Assembly: GCA_017525245.1 (NCBI GenBank)
Contig: JAFXTE010000085.1
Span: 1 to 53,792, forward strand
DNA: 53,792 nt
Direction of reading: 5' to 3'
From: Bacteroidales bacterium
Lineage (GTDB): Bacteria; Bacteroidota; Bacteroidia; Bacteroidales; WCHB1-69
In this document: positions 1 through 8,417 of the stretch, in pieces
Layout of the letters: each line of letters starts with the position of its first letter
Numbering within the stretch: position 1 is the first letter of the stretch
Position numbers and translations under genes: made by a program
The notes under the pieces: model-generated
Told to the model about the DNA's origin: nothing
Databases searched by the model: none
The model's input: only the letters and a program-made list of their open reading frames with translations

Positions 1-299
1 TCCAGCCCTGCGAACATGAGATTCTGCTCCCCAATGCCATCTCCCCTAACGGTGCCGTAGAGAATCATTTCTTCCGCATCCCCGATTCTCATCTCGAATT
101 AATTAGTGATTACGATTTCAGCGTTTATATCTACAACCGATGGGGCACCTTGGTTTTCAGCTCCACCAGCAAATACTTCCAATGGGATGGAACGGTGAAC
201 GGCAACATTCACCACGAAGCGATTTACAATTACGTTATTTATTATCGCAACAAGTACGAACTACCTCGGAAATTGACAGGAAGCGTGTTGGTACTTTAG
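1..299 (+). CDS. Secreted protein with gliding-motility C-terminal domain (5' end missing)
   Basis: The open frame enters from the left edge (first complete codon at 3) and ends at TAG 297-299, giving the last 98 residues. It contains the CHU_C/type B T9SS sorting signature: LLPNAISPNG (variant of FPNxITPNGDG), YIYNRWGTLVF and a terminal YxYVIYYRN...GSVLVL strand. Proteins with this domain are exported across the outer membrane by the type IX secretion system and attached to the surface or released. The functional part of the protein lies outside the window, so its role is unknown. It converges on tatC with only 32 bases between the stop codons, and no hairpin was seen there. Confidence 0.85.
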   Translation, partial: QPCEHEILLPNAISPNGAVENHFFRIPDSHLELISDYDFSVYIYNRWGTLVFSSTSKYFQWDGTVNGNIHHEAIYNYVIYYRNKYELPRKLTGSVLVL

Positions 300-331
300 A
301 GTTTAGTTTGAATGACGATGGGAAAACCAAT

Positions 332-1084
332 CTAACGATTTACCCGTCTGACAATCACAACGCTCAGCTCATACAACAACCATATCGGCAATGAGACTAT
401 GAGCAGCGTGAACGCATCGCCGGTCGGGGTGATGATGGCCGCGATGACAAGGATGGCCACGATGGCGTGCCGACGGTAACGGGTCATATACTCCGCCTTG
501 AGAAGGCCGAAACGTGCCAGCAGCCATGAGACCACCGGAATCTCGAAGATAATCCCGAAAACCAGACTCATCATCAACAACGTATCCATATAGGACTGCA
601 ACGTCAGCATGTTGCGGACTTGGTCACTCACCTGATAGGTACCCAAAAAACGAACCGTCAACGGGAAAATGAAAAGATAATTGACAGCGACACCGACCAA
701 AAACATCAGATAGGATGAAAGGACTATTCCGACTGAATGTTGGCGTTCTTTTTCATATAAGGCCGGTCGGACGAAATCGAACAATACATATATAATGTAG
801 GGCGACGCCATCAGAACACCGAACGCCACAGCGGTTTTTAAGTGAATCATAAACTGCTCAGTCAGCCCGACATTCATCAGTTGGATGGAGAAATCACCGC
901 CACCGAAAAGTTTATACATAAAAAAGGAGGAATCCTTCGGGGCCAGTACAATTTTGAACAACAGATCCTTGAAACAAAACGCAAGCGTGGAGAACACCAA
1001 AACAGCAATCACAATCCTGATCAGACTGCCGCGCAAATCCTCCAAATGATCCCAAAAAGACTTGTTCTCCCCCGGATCGGACAT
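332..1084 (-). CDS. tatC: Sec-independent protein translocase TatC
   Basis: A 250-residue polytopic inner-membrane protein of the TatC family, the receptor for twin-arginine signal peptides on folded cargo. The N-terminus SFWDHLEDLRGSLIR is the family hallmark (H-L-x-E/D-L-R), followed by about six hydrophobic segments with the expected LTLQSYMDTLLMMSLVFGIIFE-type mid region and the conserved FxxPVV. The start ATG follows the tatA stop TAG directly (TAGATG), so the two are cotranscribed and probably translationally coupled. No tatB is present, which is normal for Bacteroidetes, where a TatA-type protein serves both roles. Length is typical. Confidence 0.95.
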   Translation of the reverse strand: MSDPGENKSFWDHLEDLRGSLIRIVIAVLVFSTLAFCFKDLLFKIVLAPKDSSFFMYKLFGGGDFSIQLMNVGLTEQFMIHLKTAVAFGVLMASPYIIYVLFDFVRPALYEKERQHSVGIVLSSYLMFLVGVAVNYLFIFPLTVRFLGTYQVSDQVRNMLTLQSYMDTLLMMSLVFGIIFEIPVVSWLLARFGLLKAEYMTRYRRHAIVAILVIAAIITPTGDAFTLLIVSLPIWLLYELSVVIVRRVNR

Positions 1085-1279
1085 CTATTCGGTCTTTTTT
1101 CCGTTGTCTTTGAGATCCTCTCCTGTTTGCTTGTCCATATCGTCCTTGCCGTTCATTCCGTCCTTGAACGAGCGCACCCCTTTCCCAAGACCTTGCATCA
1201 GCTCGGGAATCTTCTTTCCACCGAACAACAACAACACGATAAGGGCGATAATGATGATTTCTGTCATTCCTATTCTCAT
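1085..1279 (-). CDS. tatA: Twin-arginine translocase subunit TatA/E
   Basis: A 64-residue protein with one N-terminal membrane helix ([23 protein letters not shown]) that contains the canonical FGGKKIPEL hinge, then an amphipathic helix ([15 protein letters not shown]) and a charged tail. This is the TatA/TatE pore-forming subunit. M1 and M5 are both possible starts; the first gives MRIGMTE. It lies directly upstream of tatC. Its 5' leader carries a tandem heptamer tract, and a -7 box lies about 94 bases upstream of the start. Confidence 0.93.
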   Translation of the reverse strand: MRIGMTEIIIIALIVLLLFGGKKIPELMQGLGKGVRSFKDGMNGKDDMDKQTGEDLKDNGKKTE

Positions 1280-1292
1280 AACTTTGACTTTT

Positions 1293-1327
1293 TAGCTATT
1301 GGCTGTTGGCTATTAGCTGTTGGCTTT
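1293..1327. repeat. Heptamer tandem tract, GCTRTTR family
   Basis: Five in-register 7-mers (TAGCTAT, TGGCTGT, TGGCTAT, TAGCTGT, TGGCTTT) lie between the recO stop and the tatA start, inside the presumed tatA leader. The unit is the reverse complement of the AACAGCY array near feoB. Related, less regular words (GTTGCC, TTTTGCC) follow to about 1359. Confidence 0.8.
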
Positions 1328-1372
1328 TCTGTTGCCTGATAACAATTGCCTTTTGCCTTAAAAAATTGGGTA

Positions 1373-1380
1373 CAAAAATA
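1373..1380 (-). promoter_or_regulatory. Bacteroidetes -7 box for tatAC
   Basis: The minus strand reads TATTTTTG, matching TAnnTTTG. It predicts a start near 1366 and a leader of about 87 nt containing the heptamer tract. No convincing -33 element was seen. Confidence 0.5.
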
Positions 1381-1424
1381 TATTTTTTTTTAACTGATGA
1401 CTATAAAAAACCGCTATTGCGCAA

Positions 1425-2138
1425 TCAGTGCAGCACAGAAGCGAGGATTTCCAAAGAGTCGATTTTGTGAATTTGTTCGTTGTGCATCTGGAGATAGGCA
1501 ACCAACTGTTTCAACAAAGCGGCACGCAGCCCTCTCTCTGCAGGAACAGGCTTTTCCTCACTTAACAACCGATGCAAATAGGTGCTTTCGTTCCCGTTCA
1601 TAATGCCGGCATCTTCCACATAATACGACTGAAAACGACATTCCTGCATAGAGAAGAAGCTGTTTGTGGCGGAGTAATTGTCCTCCGGAAAATAACCCAT
1701 CACCTTGCACAGCCGCAGCAGGAAACGCAACGGTAGCTCCGCAAGATTGCCGGAAGCGTCATGCACCCCGTCTATTTCCTTACGCAGAAAATCAAACAGC
1801 ACCTCATCCTCTCCGGCATCCATCAACATCTTATACAGTATCTCGTTGTAAAACAGCAATATGGAGCTTTTTGCCGGATCGTAGAACAATGGTTTGGACG
1901 TTTGCCGAGGGGCGATGTCCTTCAGATACTTCAACGAACCCTTGCTATGGTCATCATACGAGATGTCCATCATCGCCAACGGTGTGAAATAGGAAGCGGC
2001 GAAACGGTTGTTCTTCCGGAATGCGCCTTTAACGATAAAAGACTGGTTCCCTTGCTGTTGTGTAAAGATTTTCACAATCAGCGAAGTATCCCCGTATTTG
2101 GTGGCATGCATCACTATCCCTGGCGTTGAAACAAGCAT
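1425..2138 (-). CDS. recO: DNA repair protein RecO
   Basis: A 237-residue protein of the RecO family, which loads RecA with RecR at single-stranded gaps and anneals SSB-coated strands. The N-terminal OB-fold begins PGIVMHATKYGDTSLIVKIFT, matching the G-I-V-L-x-x-x-x-Y-x-E/D-x-S-x-I pattern. Next come IVKGAFRKNN (the basic strand typical of RecO) and a helical C-terminal half with LPLRFLLRLCKVMGYFPE. No C-terminal zinc-finger cysteine set is visible, as in other Bacteroidetes RecO. It is the last gene of the rbfA-lolC/E-porZ-recO run, starting 15 bases after the porZ-like stop. Confidence 0.9.
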   Translation of the reverse strand: MLVSTPGIVMHATKYGDTSLIVKIFTQQQGNQSFIVKGAFRKNNRFAASYFTPLAMMDISYDDHSKGSLKYLKDIAPRQTSKPLFYDPAKSSILLFYNEILYKMLMDAGEDEVLFDFLRKEIDGVHDASGNLAELPLRFLLRLCKVMGYFPEDNYSATNSFFSMQECRFQSYYVEDAGIMNGNESTYLHRLLSEEKPVPAERGLRAALLKQLVAYLQMHNEQIHKIDSLEILASVLH

Positions 2139-2153
2139 CTTATCCTTTTACAA

Positions 2154-4502
2154 TTAATTGATAAAAACAAACTTGGTCACTATCTTCTCTTTCCCGTCCT
2201 CATCAGACACCATCACATAGTAAACTCCAGTGGCAGGACGGTTGCCATAATGGTCTTTTCCGTCCCATACCAATTGTCCGCCATGACTGTAACCCTGCCA
2301 GACCAACCGGCCTGCACTATCTGTTATCTTACACAAGGAATTGGATTTCAACCCGCTGACTGCCACCATACCAGCATAGCCGTGCGGCACCGGATTCGGA
2401 TAGACCAGATTTTCCTCGTAGGTCTCAAATCCAGCCGTTGCGGTACTCCGGTAACTCACCAACCCCTTGGCCGTAGCGAAAAAGACCTCACCCGAGAGCT
2501 GATCAATGCAAATAGATTCTATCTGGTTGGAAAACAACGGGTTGTCTTCTGCCGTAAAGTGCAGCAGCTGTTCCTGACCGTTTTCACTCATCAAAAAGAC
2601 TCCCGCCTTGCTGGTACCTATCCATTTCCGGTTGGCGCCATCCACCGCAATGGCTGTAACCTGCTCATACTCAAACAAAACCGAAACATATCCATCCTGC
2701 TCAAGCAGAATATTCCTCGGATAGCTGTTCCCCGTGAACACTTTTTCCGGATAATAAATCACCTTGACCCCCTTGTCCGTACCAATCCATATTTCCCCGT
2801 CCAAATCCTCCGCCATACAATAAACCGATGAAGAACTGACCTCTGCCGCCACGTTCATGTCGATACGCGCAAGCCTGTCATCGCCATAATTATCGTATGT
2901 TCCGTTGTCGGAAAACGCAATCAAATGGTACCGGTTATAGGTCGCATCGCGAGGAAAATTCACCCACTTGTAGCCGTGCGAGTCCACTAACAGCTGCTCC
3001 GCCACCACCTCGTTGACATTGTTCGACACCACCCCCACGGTGATATTATACGCGTGCCAGGTACCTTTGGGCTCCAACATCTTCAACATTTTGTTGCTGT
3101 AGCTGTTTGTCATCCAAAGGTTGCCCTTGCTGTCGTACTGCAACCCTGACACAAACGTTTTCCCGTCACTGACAGAATCCAGCAAAGAATTGGCGGCGTT
3201 ATAGTGCGCCACCACTTGATGATTCTTGCATTTGAAGATACCGTTCCCCCAAGAGGCAACGCTCCATTCCGTCTCATCCAAGGGGTTGATGGCAATAGTG
3301 GTGAGATCGTAAGTTCTCATGTTGGTGTCGTAGGTCAGGAAATCTTCGCTGTTATACGCCCACGTCTGGTTCTGGAACCAGCTTACAGCGGGATGGTGGT
3401 AGGCCGGCGAGAATGCTGTGGAACCTTTCCTGGAACCGTGGACAGCCGCGACAACCCCATTTTGGGCTGCCAGCCCCTCCACATAATCCGCATACGGACC
3501 CGGTGCCTTGAAAAAGCGACGAGAGAAATAGGGTATGTTAATCTGAACCAACCCATAAGAATGATCCGCCACCCAAATGTTCTGCCCGTCAAGAATACCC
3601 TCGCGGGCATTCGGATAATATCCCGCCTCATACCATGAAGAGTAATACAACCGTTCCGCATCCACATCCAACAGTTCAACGCCATCCCAATAACAAACCA
3701 CCGTCGTGTCCCCTTGATTTGTCAGATAAGGTATGGAACTACTGGTTTTCCCTGTAAAAGTCCATCCGTCTGGCGACATCACAAACAGAGAGTCTTGTGA
3801 GCCCTGTATTTCCGCAACATGTTCCTTGACCACAAATAGTCTGCCTGAAGTCTGAACCAACTGTGAAACATTCCATGGCTTTAACTTCTCCCATTGCGAA
3901 AAATCCGAAATCATCGGAGACGACACGGACATGCTGAACAGCCCTTCCTCCGTAGAGACATAGCATTGCTGATTCCATATCAGCACATCGGTAGGTACCA
4001 CTTGGTTTTCACGTTTGGTAAACCAAGTGTCTGAAATCACCAGTTTGTCCAAATCAATCATCACAATGCCGAAAGGATAGACAAGATAGGCTATGTTTCC
4101 GAACGTACGGCAGTTTTTCAGCCGTTTGGAACCACTCATCGATTTATCTTTCACATCGCGAATATTCACCAGCTTGTCATTCCTGATCACATCTATATTT
4201 CCATTGTCATAGCAGATAATCATCACATTATTTTCCCTGTCGCAGTGTATTTTCACGATATCGATATCCGAAAGACCTTCCACCTTGGTCCAAATGGAAA
4301 ACTCGGGATCCGCATCATATATCGTGGTTTTGTCCAAAAGGAAAAGGCCATTGTTCGAAGCCGCATAGACCGTTTCGTCATCAGCGGCCACCGAGAGGAA
4401 GCTGTTCATCGAAACATGGGAACGGAACTCCCCTATCGCCGTCTGCGCAAATGTGCAAACCGCCGACAATATGGTCACAAGTATAATCAGGTATCTCTTC
4501 AT
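2154..4502 (-). CDS. PorZ-like T9SS-associated beta-propeller protein
   Basis: A 782-residue secreted protein with a signal peptide (cut after about residue 19, TFAQ). Many propeller-type repeats follow, such as DDETVYAASNNGLFLLD, GEIWIGTDKGVKV, NRKWIGTSKAGVFLM and GEVFFATAKGLVSY (two-component regulator propeller blades). The C-terminus is a type A T9SS sorting domain: NLVYPNPVPHG, then DSAGRLVWQG, GNRPATGVYYV and a KIVTKFVFIN end. Length, propeller pair and sorting domain match Porphyromonas PorZ, a surface component of the T9SS attachment complex needed for cargo sorting and A-LPS attachment. PorZ is the best assignment; a cargo protein with generic propellers is the alternative. Its ATG overlaps the upstream permease stop (ATGA). 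Confidence 0.75.
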   Translation of the reverse strand: MKRYLIILVTILSAVCTFAQTAIGEFRSHVSMNSFLSVAADDETVYAASNNGLFLLDKTTIYDADPEFSIWTKVEGLSDIDIVKIHCDRENNVMIICYDNGNIDVIRNDKLVNIRDVKDKSMSGSKRLKNCRTFGNIAYLVYPFGIVMIDLDKLVISDTWFTKRENQVVPTDVLIWNQQCYVSTEEGLFSMSVSSPMISDFSQWEKLKPWNVSQLVQTSGRLFVVKEHVAEIQGSQDSLFVMSPDGWTFTGKTSSSIPYLTNQGDTTVVCYWDGVELLDVDAERLYYSSWYEAGYYPNAREGILDGQNIWVADHSYGLVQINIPYFSRRFFKAPGPYADYVEGLAAQNGVVAAVHGSRKGSTAFSPAYHHPAVSWFQNQTWAYNSEDFLTYDTNMRTYDLTTIAINPLDETEWSVASWGNGIFKCKNHQVVAHYNAANSLLDSVSDGKTFVSGLQYDSKGNLWMTNSYSNKMLKMLEPKGTWHAYNITVGVVSNNVNEVVAEQLLVDSHGYKWVNFPRDATYNRYHLIAFSDNGTYDNYGDDRLARIDMNVAAEVSSSSVYCMAEDLDGEIWIGTDKGVKVIYYPEKVFTGNSYPRNILLEQDGYVSVLFEYEQVTAIAVDGANRKWIGTSKAGVFLMSENGQEQLLHFTAEDNPLFSNQIESICIDQLSGEVFFATAKGLVSYRSTATAGFETYEENLVYPNPVPHGYAGMVAVSGLKSNSLCKITDSAGRLVWQGYSHGGQLVWDGKDHYGNRPATGVYYVMVSDEDGKEKIVTKFVFIN

Positions 4503-5746
4503 AATGCAGTATTACGATACAAATTTGATTTTTTCAAGTTATAAGCCGGAATAAAAGATGTCAACAAACTAATTACCAATATTGTAAGAAGTACTATGAG
4601 CAAGTCGGTCAATCTGATTTGCACCGGATAATAGGGTATGATGTAATGTGAACCGCTACCGCCCAGCTTGACAATATGGAACGTCTGCTGCAACAAGCAG
4701 ATCAAAGCTCCCAACACAGTACCCGCCAATCCGCCTAATGCAGAAGCCAACAGTCCCTCATAGACAAACACTCTTTGTATCAATGACTTGGATGCCCCCA
4801 TACTAAACAACACGGCAGTGTCTGTCTTCTTTTCCAAAATCAGCATTCCCAACGCCCCGATGATGTTGAAGGCCGCCAAGACTAAAATGAACACCAGAAT
4901 CAGGTAAATGACGAACTTCTCCGACTTCATGGTTTTATACAGCGATTCCTCCTGCTCGTAAACATTTTTCAGCCGATACTTGTCACCAATCACGGCCATG
5001 ATTCTGGCACGGCATCTTTCCGCGTTAACCCCTTCCTTCAGTTGAATCTCAATGGATGTCACCTCGCCTTCGTAATTCATCAGTTCGCGAACGAACTCAA
5101 TCGGACAAAAAATGTAGTTCTCGTCATAATTGGTATTCGTACACAACACCCCGTTGGGTATCAGATAGCGTGTGTTAAACGCATCGGCGGCATTGGAGAA
5201 ATTCTTCTTCGTTCTTTTGGGATAATACAATTTAACCAAATTGTAGCTTAACAGATTGATTTCCAGCATACCGGCCGCTCCTGTCCCAAAAACGGCACAA
5301 GGTTCCTGAATCTTCCATAAGGCCGTGTCACCGTCAATCAGCATTTTATCGAAATGATTGTCTCTGAAATAGTTAGCAGGAACTCCTTTGAGATACAGGA
5401 GTTCCTGACGGTCATCGTAGTTCGCCAGCGAGAGGTCGCACACAATCTCGTTGACCGCCTTCACTTCCGGAATTTCCAGTAGCTGGCGGGTAGGAAAACT
5501 ATCCACGGAGAACGACTTGCCCTCGCGTAACGTAACCTCGTAGTCTGCATGCAGTGCATTGAACCAGCCGCCGATGATGTCGCTCATGCCATTGAACACC
5601 GACAGCACAACGACCAACGCGGCAGTACTCACCATGATGCCAATCATGGAGATTCCCGATATGACGTTGATAATATTGTGTTCTTTTTTGGAAAAAAGAT
5701 AACGCCACGCCAGGAAAAAGGCTGTTTTATGCGCTTTCGAAGCCAC
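4499..5746 (-). CDS. LolC/LolE-type ABC transporter permease
   Basis: A 415-residue FtsX/MacB-fold permease. One membrane helix follows the cytoplasmic N-terminus (VISGISMIGIMVSTAALVVVLSVFNGM). A periplasmic domain of about 230 residues precedes three C-terminal helices (around 280-305, 325-350 and 380-400) and the typical ILEKKTDTAVLFSMGAS loop. This is the layout of LolC/LolE, which extracts lipoproteins from the inner membrane for transfer to the outer membrane with the LolD ATPase. No ATPase gene is adjacent. The start is GTG at 5746, whose first base is the last base of the rbfA stop TAG. The 3' end overlaps the porZ-like start by 4 bases. Confidence 0.85.
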   Translation of the reverse strand: MASKAHKTAFFLAWRYLFSKKEHNIINVISGISMIGIMVSTAALVVVLSVFNGMSDIIGGWFNALHADYEVTLREGKSFSVDSFPTRQLLEIPEVKAVNEIVCDLSLANYDDRQELLYLKGVPANYFRDNHFDKMLIDGDTALWKIQEPCAVFGTGAAGMLEINLLSYNLVKLYYPKRTKKNFSNAADAFNTRYLIPNGVLCTNTNYDENYIFCPIEFVRELMNYEGEVTSIEIQLKEGVNAERCRARIMAVIGDKYRLKNVYEQEESLYKTMKSEKFVIYLILVFILVLAAFNIIGALGMLILEKKTDTAVLFSMGASKSLIQRVFVYEGLLASALGGLAGTVLGALICLLQQTFHIVKLGGSGSHYIIPYYPVQIRLTDLLIVLLTILVISLLTSFIPAYNLKKSNLYRNTAL

Positions 5747-6081
5747 TATTTTTTCAGAAGTTCATCAATATGCTCCAGATAGTCGAGGGTGTCATCAAGG
5801 AAGAACTCAAGTGTCGGCACCACGCGCATCTGGTTGCGTATTTGCTGTCCCAAACGATAGCGGATATCTTTCGTGTTTTCTTTTATTAAATTGATAATCA
5901 ACTCTTTATCTTGAGTATTATAAACACTTAGATATGCTCTTGCGATGGAGAGGTCAGGCGTCACCGTCACTTTCGTCACCGTGATCATACATTTGTAAAC
6001 ATTGCGGCTATCTACAAGGAAGATGTTCGCCAGCTCGCGTTGCAGCATGGCTGAGATTTTTTGTTGTCTTGTCGTATTCAT
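5746..6081 (-). CDS. rbfA: Ribosome-binding factor A
   Basis: A 111-residue KH-fold protein of the RbfA family, needed for late 30S subunit maturation (16S rRNA 5' end processing, cold adaptation). Family features: TTRQQKISAMLQRELANIF at the N-terminus, MITVTKVTVTPDLSIARAYLSVY in the core strand region, and IRNQMRVVPTLEFFLDDTLDY, matching the R-x-V-P-x-L-x-F-x-x-D signature. I chose ATG 6081 over an in-frame TTG at 6090, because the -7 box at 6101-6108 places the transcript start near 6094 and the family normally begins close to this methionine. First gene of the operon. Confidence 0.92.
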   Translation of the reverse strand: MNTTRQQKISAMLQRELANIFLVDSRNVYKCMITVTKVTVTPDLSIARAYLSVYNTQDKELIINLIKENTKDIRYRLGQQIRNQMRVVPTLEFFLDDTLDYLEHIDELLKK

Positions 6082-6100
6082 CGTTAACAATTTTGGACGG

Positions 6101-6108
6101 CAAAGATA
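6101..6108 (-). promoter_or_regulatory. -7 box for the rbfA operon
   Basis: The minus strand reads TATCTTTG followed by CCG, a match to TAnnTTTG. Predicted leader is about 13 nt to ATG 6081. Confidence 0.6.
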
Positions 6109-6116
6109 CGATTTTT

Positions 6117-6151
6117 TGGCTTGTGGCTGTTAGCCGTTAGCGGTTGGTTTT
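6117..6151. repeat. Heptamer tract overlapping the mscS stop
   Basis: Five 7-mers (TGGCTTG, TGGCTGT, TAGCCGT, TAGCGGT, TGGTTTT) of the GCTRTTR family. The mscS stop codon (6130-6132) and its last residues T-A-N-G are encoded inside the tract. Confidence 0.75.
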
Positions 6152-6996
6152 TCTTCATTCTTGATATGCACATCCATTTGATTGAACGGAATCTCCAGTC
6201 CCTCTTTACGGAATGCGTTGTAAATACCTTCGTTGAGTGAATAGAGAGTGGTCCAATAATTTTCGGGAAGGGTCCAAGCGTAGAGGCGCATATTGAGGGA
6301 GCTGTCCCCGAAATTCTCCAATGTGGCAAACGGTGCTTTGGGCTCGTTCAGCACCAACGGGTTCTCGGCGGCGACACGCAGCATCACTTCCTTGGCCTTC
6401 TCCACCGACATCCCGTATGCCAGCCCTACGTCTATGGCCACACGCCGTTGCGGCAGGTTGAAATGGTTGACAAGGGACTTGGTGGCTAATTCTGTATTCG
6501 GCACAATGATTTTGCGGGCGTCATACGTGCGCAACGTCGTGTTGAAAATCTGGATACTATCCACGAAGCCCGCATACGAACCCTGTTCTATGTAGTCGCC
6601 AACCCTGAACGGCTTGAGCAACAGAATGATGACTCCGCCAGCGAAATTCTGCAAGGTCCCTTGCAGCCCCATGCCGATGGCCACGCCTGCCGCACCCAAA
6701 ATGGCGATGAAGGAGGTCATCTGGATGCCCATGATGCCCATCGCGGTAATCACGAGCAGCACCTTCAGGAGGATGTCAATCAGCGAGTGCAAAAACTCTT
6801 GCAACGACGGATCCACCCTGTGCCGGTCGTAGGCGCGTTTCATCACCCGATTCAGCAAATTGATGAGTTTCCAGCCCACAAACAGCACGATAGCCGCCAC
6901 GATCAGCTTTGGCACATACTGGAAGATGATGTCATTTAAAAACTGCTTCGCACCGGAAGCAAAAGATTCCCAAGTGGTTACGTTTGTTTTTTCCAT
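6130..6996 (-). CDS. MscS-family mechanosensitive ion channel
   Basis: A 288-residue small-conductance channel, about the size of E. coli MscS (286). Membrane segments lie near residues 27-47 and 70-95. The pore-lining TM3 is rich in Gly/Ala (ILGAAGVAIGMGLQGTLQNFAGG), followed by the beta domain (FRVGDYIEQGSYAGFVDSI) and the IIVPNTELATKSLVN motif. It opens on membrane tension to release solutes during hypo-osmotic shock. The ATG sits 1 base after the DUF2490 stop, so it belongs to the VTC/DUF4956/DUF2490 operon. The C-terminal T-A-N-G and stop codon come from a heptamer tract, suggesting the tract arose at or spread into the 3' end of the gene. Confidence 0.93.
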   Translation of the reverse strand: MEKTNVTTWESFASGAKQFLNDIIFQYVPKLIVAAIVLFVGWKLINLLNRVMKRAYDRHRVDPSLQEFLHSLIDILLKVLLVITAMGIMGIQMTSFIAILGAAGVAIGMGLQGTLQNFAGGVIILLLKPFRVGDYIEQGSYAGFVDSIQIFNTTLRTYDARKIIVPNTELATKSLVNHFNLPQRRVAIDVGLAYGMSVEKAKEVMLRVAAENPLVLNEPKAPFATLENFGDSSLNMRLYAWTLPENYWTTLYSLNEGIYNAFRKEGLEIPFNQMDVHIKNEEKPTANG

Positions 6997-6997
6997 A

Positions 6998-7684
6998 TTA
7001 TTTGAACGAATACGCTATACCGAAATATAGCACATTTTCAGGATTTTTAACTTGTATTTCATTATCGCTGCGAACAAAAAAATCTAACGAGTAGCGTTTG
7101 TTAATACTGTATTCCAAACCGACTATGGTACGCAGTTGATCAACGATATTGTCTCCGGGTTTGTAGAGCCGCCACCAAAACTCCTCCGAGCAGTGCAATT
7201 TCAAGCCGGTTTGTGGAATAGACCACGCAACCGACAATCTGTTACGCAGATAGGTTTTCGGATTGAACTTATATGATCCGTGACGTCTATCCCGGAAAGT
7301 GGTCTGCGCCATACACCGCCATCCGACTTTCCAATTCCCGAATTTCGGTGCAAGCGAGACGAATCCCTTGATTCTGTGACGGTTGTCAAACAACTGGTCC
7401 TCTCTATCGTGGTAGTTCAGGAAACTGTACTCAACCCCGACCTTCATCCGCTTCCGCCAGAAAGTGTAGTCTGTGCCAATCCCCAGCTTGGCGCGATTGT
7501 AGTGAGTGAAATTATAGTCGAAACGAACTTCCCCTTCCAAGTTGAAATGCCAACCTTTTAGGATTTTTAACTCATAATCAGCACCTATCACCCCGCCTGT
7601 CGTGAACGTCTGCGCACAAACACGACTGCACACACACAACAACACAAAGATAATCAAACACCTCTTGCTTAATTCATAATTCAT
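6998..7684 (-). CDS. DUF2490 outer-membrane beta-barrel-like protein
   Basis: A 228-residue protein with a signal peptide (hydrophobic RCLIIFVLLCVCSRVCAQ) and alternating amphipathic strands (WHFNLEGEVRFDYNF, KVGVEYSFLNY, YSLDFFVRSDNE) ending in an aromatic strand LYFGIAYSFK. This is the layout of the DUF2490 family and suits an outer-membrane barrel. Function is unknown. It follows the DUF4956 gene after 16 bases and precedes mscS by 1 base. Its first residues M-N-Y-E-L are encoded inside a heptamer tract, so the start codon is part of the repeat. Confidence 0.75.
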   Translation of the reverse strand: MNYELSKRCLIIFVLLCVCSRVCAQTFTTGGVIGADYELKILKGWHFNLEGEVRFDYNFTHYNRAKLGIGTDYTFWRKRMKVGVEYSFLNYHDREDQLFDNRHRIKGFVSLAPKFGNWKVGWRCMAQTTFRDRRHGSYKFNPKTYLRNRLSVAWSIPQTGLKLHCSEEFWWRLYKPGDNIVDQLRTIVGLEYSINKRYSLDFFVRSDNEIQVKNPENVLYFGIAYSFK

Positions 7685-7702
7685 AATGCGGAATGCAGAA
7701 TT
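7668..7702. repeat. Heptamer tract joining the DUF4956 stop and DUF2490 start
   Basis: Five 7-mers on the plus strand (CTTAATT, CATAATT, CATAATG, CGGAATG, CAGAATT) fill the 16-base gap and run into both genes. The DUF4956 stop (TAA) begins the tract on the minus strand and the DUF2490 ATG lies inside it. It shares the 12-mer AATTCTGCATTC (minus strand) with the tract at 19060. Confidence 0.75.
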
Positions 7703-8417
7703 AGAAGACGTTATCTCGTTGGATTTTGGTGAGCTGGTTAATCGTGTTTTCGGGTTTGTCGGAGGCGTAATAGATTTTCACGTATGCGATGTCCTTGAGG
7801 TAATCAATGTGCCCGACTTCAAGACGACGGATGTCGAGTCCGGTGCGGGATTTCAAATCCGCCATCAGCTCGTTCTCCCGGTCAGCATGAACAAGCGCGA
7901 CTTTCTCGTAAACAATGATTTTACACTCGAGATGCGTTTTACTGTGAATTGACTCGAACAGCCAAACAGCCAAAACGATCAGCAGGTTGGTGATGAACAA
8001 TTCAACGTAACTCACCGTCATGGCCAAACCATTGATAACCGAAATGCCGACAACCACAAACAGATAGGTCATCTCGCGGATTGGCACCGTTTCCGTCCGA
8101 TAGCGGATCATCCCGAAAATGGCAAACAGACCCAACGCGAATCCAATCTGCACTTTCACATTGTCCATCAGGAAAATCAAAAAGAAAATCGTAATGCTGA
8201 AGAGCATGAAAGTAAAGTAATAGTCGCGGCGCTTGCTTTTCCGATAATACAATAGCCCCACAATAAGCCAGCAAACCACCATGTTGAGGGCAAAACGGAG
8301 CAGCATCTGCCACAAACTCGGTCCATCAAACCAAGGGATGCCAAAAAGACCGGCTCCTTCTTCAGCAAACTCGCTTGCGATAGACGGGTCAAACAAGTCC
8401 AAATCACTCTGTATCAT
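7701..8417 (-). CDS. DUF4956 polytopic membrane protein
   Basis: A 238-residue protein with four to five membrane segments (roughly residues 40-60, 70-88, 90-105, 118-150). A conserved cytoplasmic-facing motif FAIFGMIRYRTETVPIREMTY precedes a soluble C-terminal domain with a VEKA-type beta-alpha pattern. This is the DUF4956 family. In many bacteria it is found next to VTC-domain genes, as here: its ATG overlaps the VTC-domain stop by 4 bases (ATGA). The biochemical role is not known. A partner in polyphosphate synthesis, transport or sensing is an inference from that pairing. Confidence 0.85.
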   Translation of the reverse strand: MIQSDLDLFDPSIASEFAEEGAGLFGIPWFDGPSLWQMLLRFALNMVVCWLIVGLLYYRKSKRRDYYFTFMLFSITIFFLIFLMDNVKVQIGFALGLFAIFGMIRYRTETVPIREMTYLFVVVGISVINGLAMTVSYVELFITNLLIVLAVWLFESIHSKTHLECKIIVYEKVALVHADRENELMADLKSRTGLDIRRLEVGHIDYLKDIAYVKIYYASDKPENTINQLTKIQRDNVF

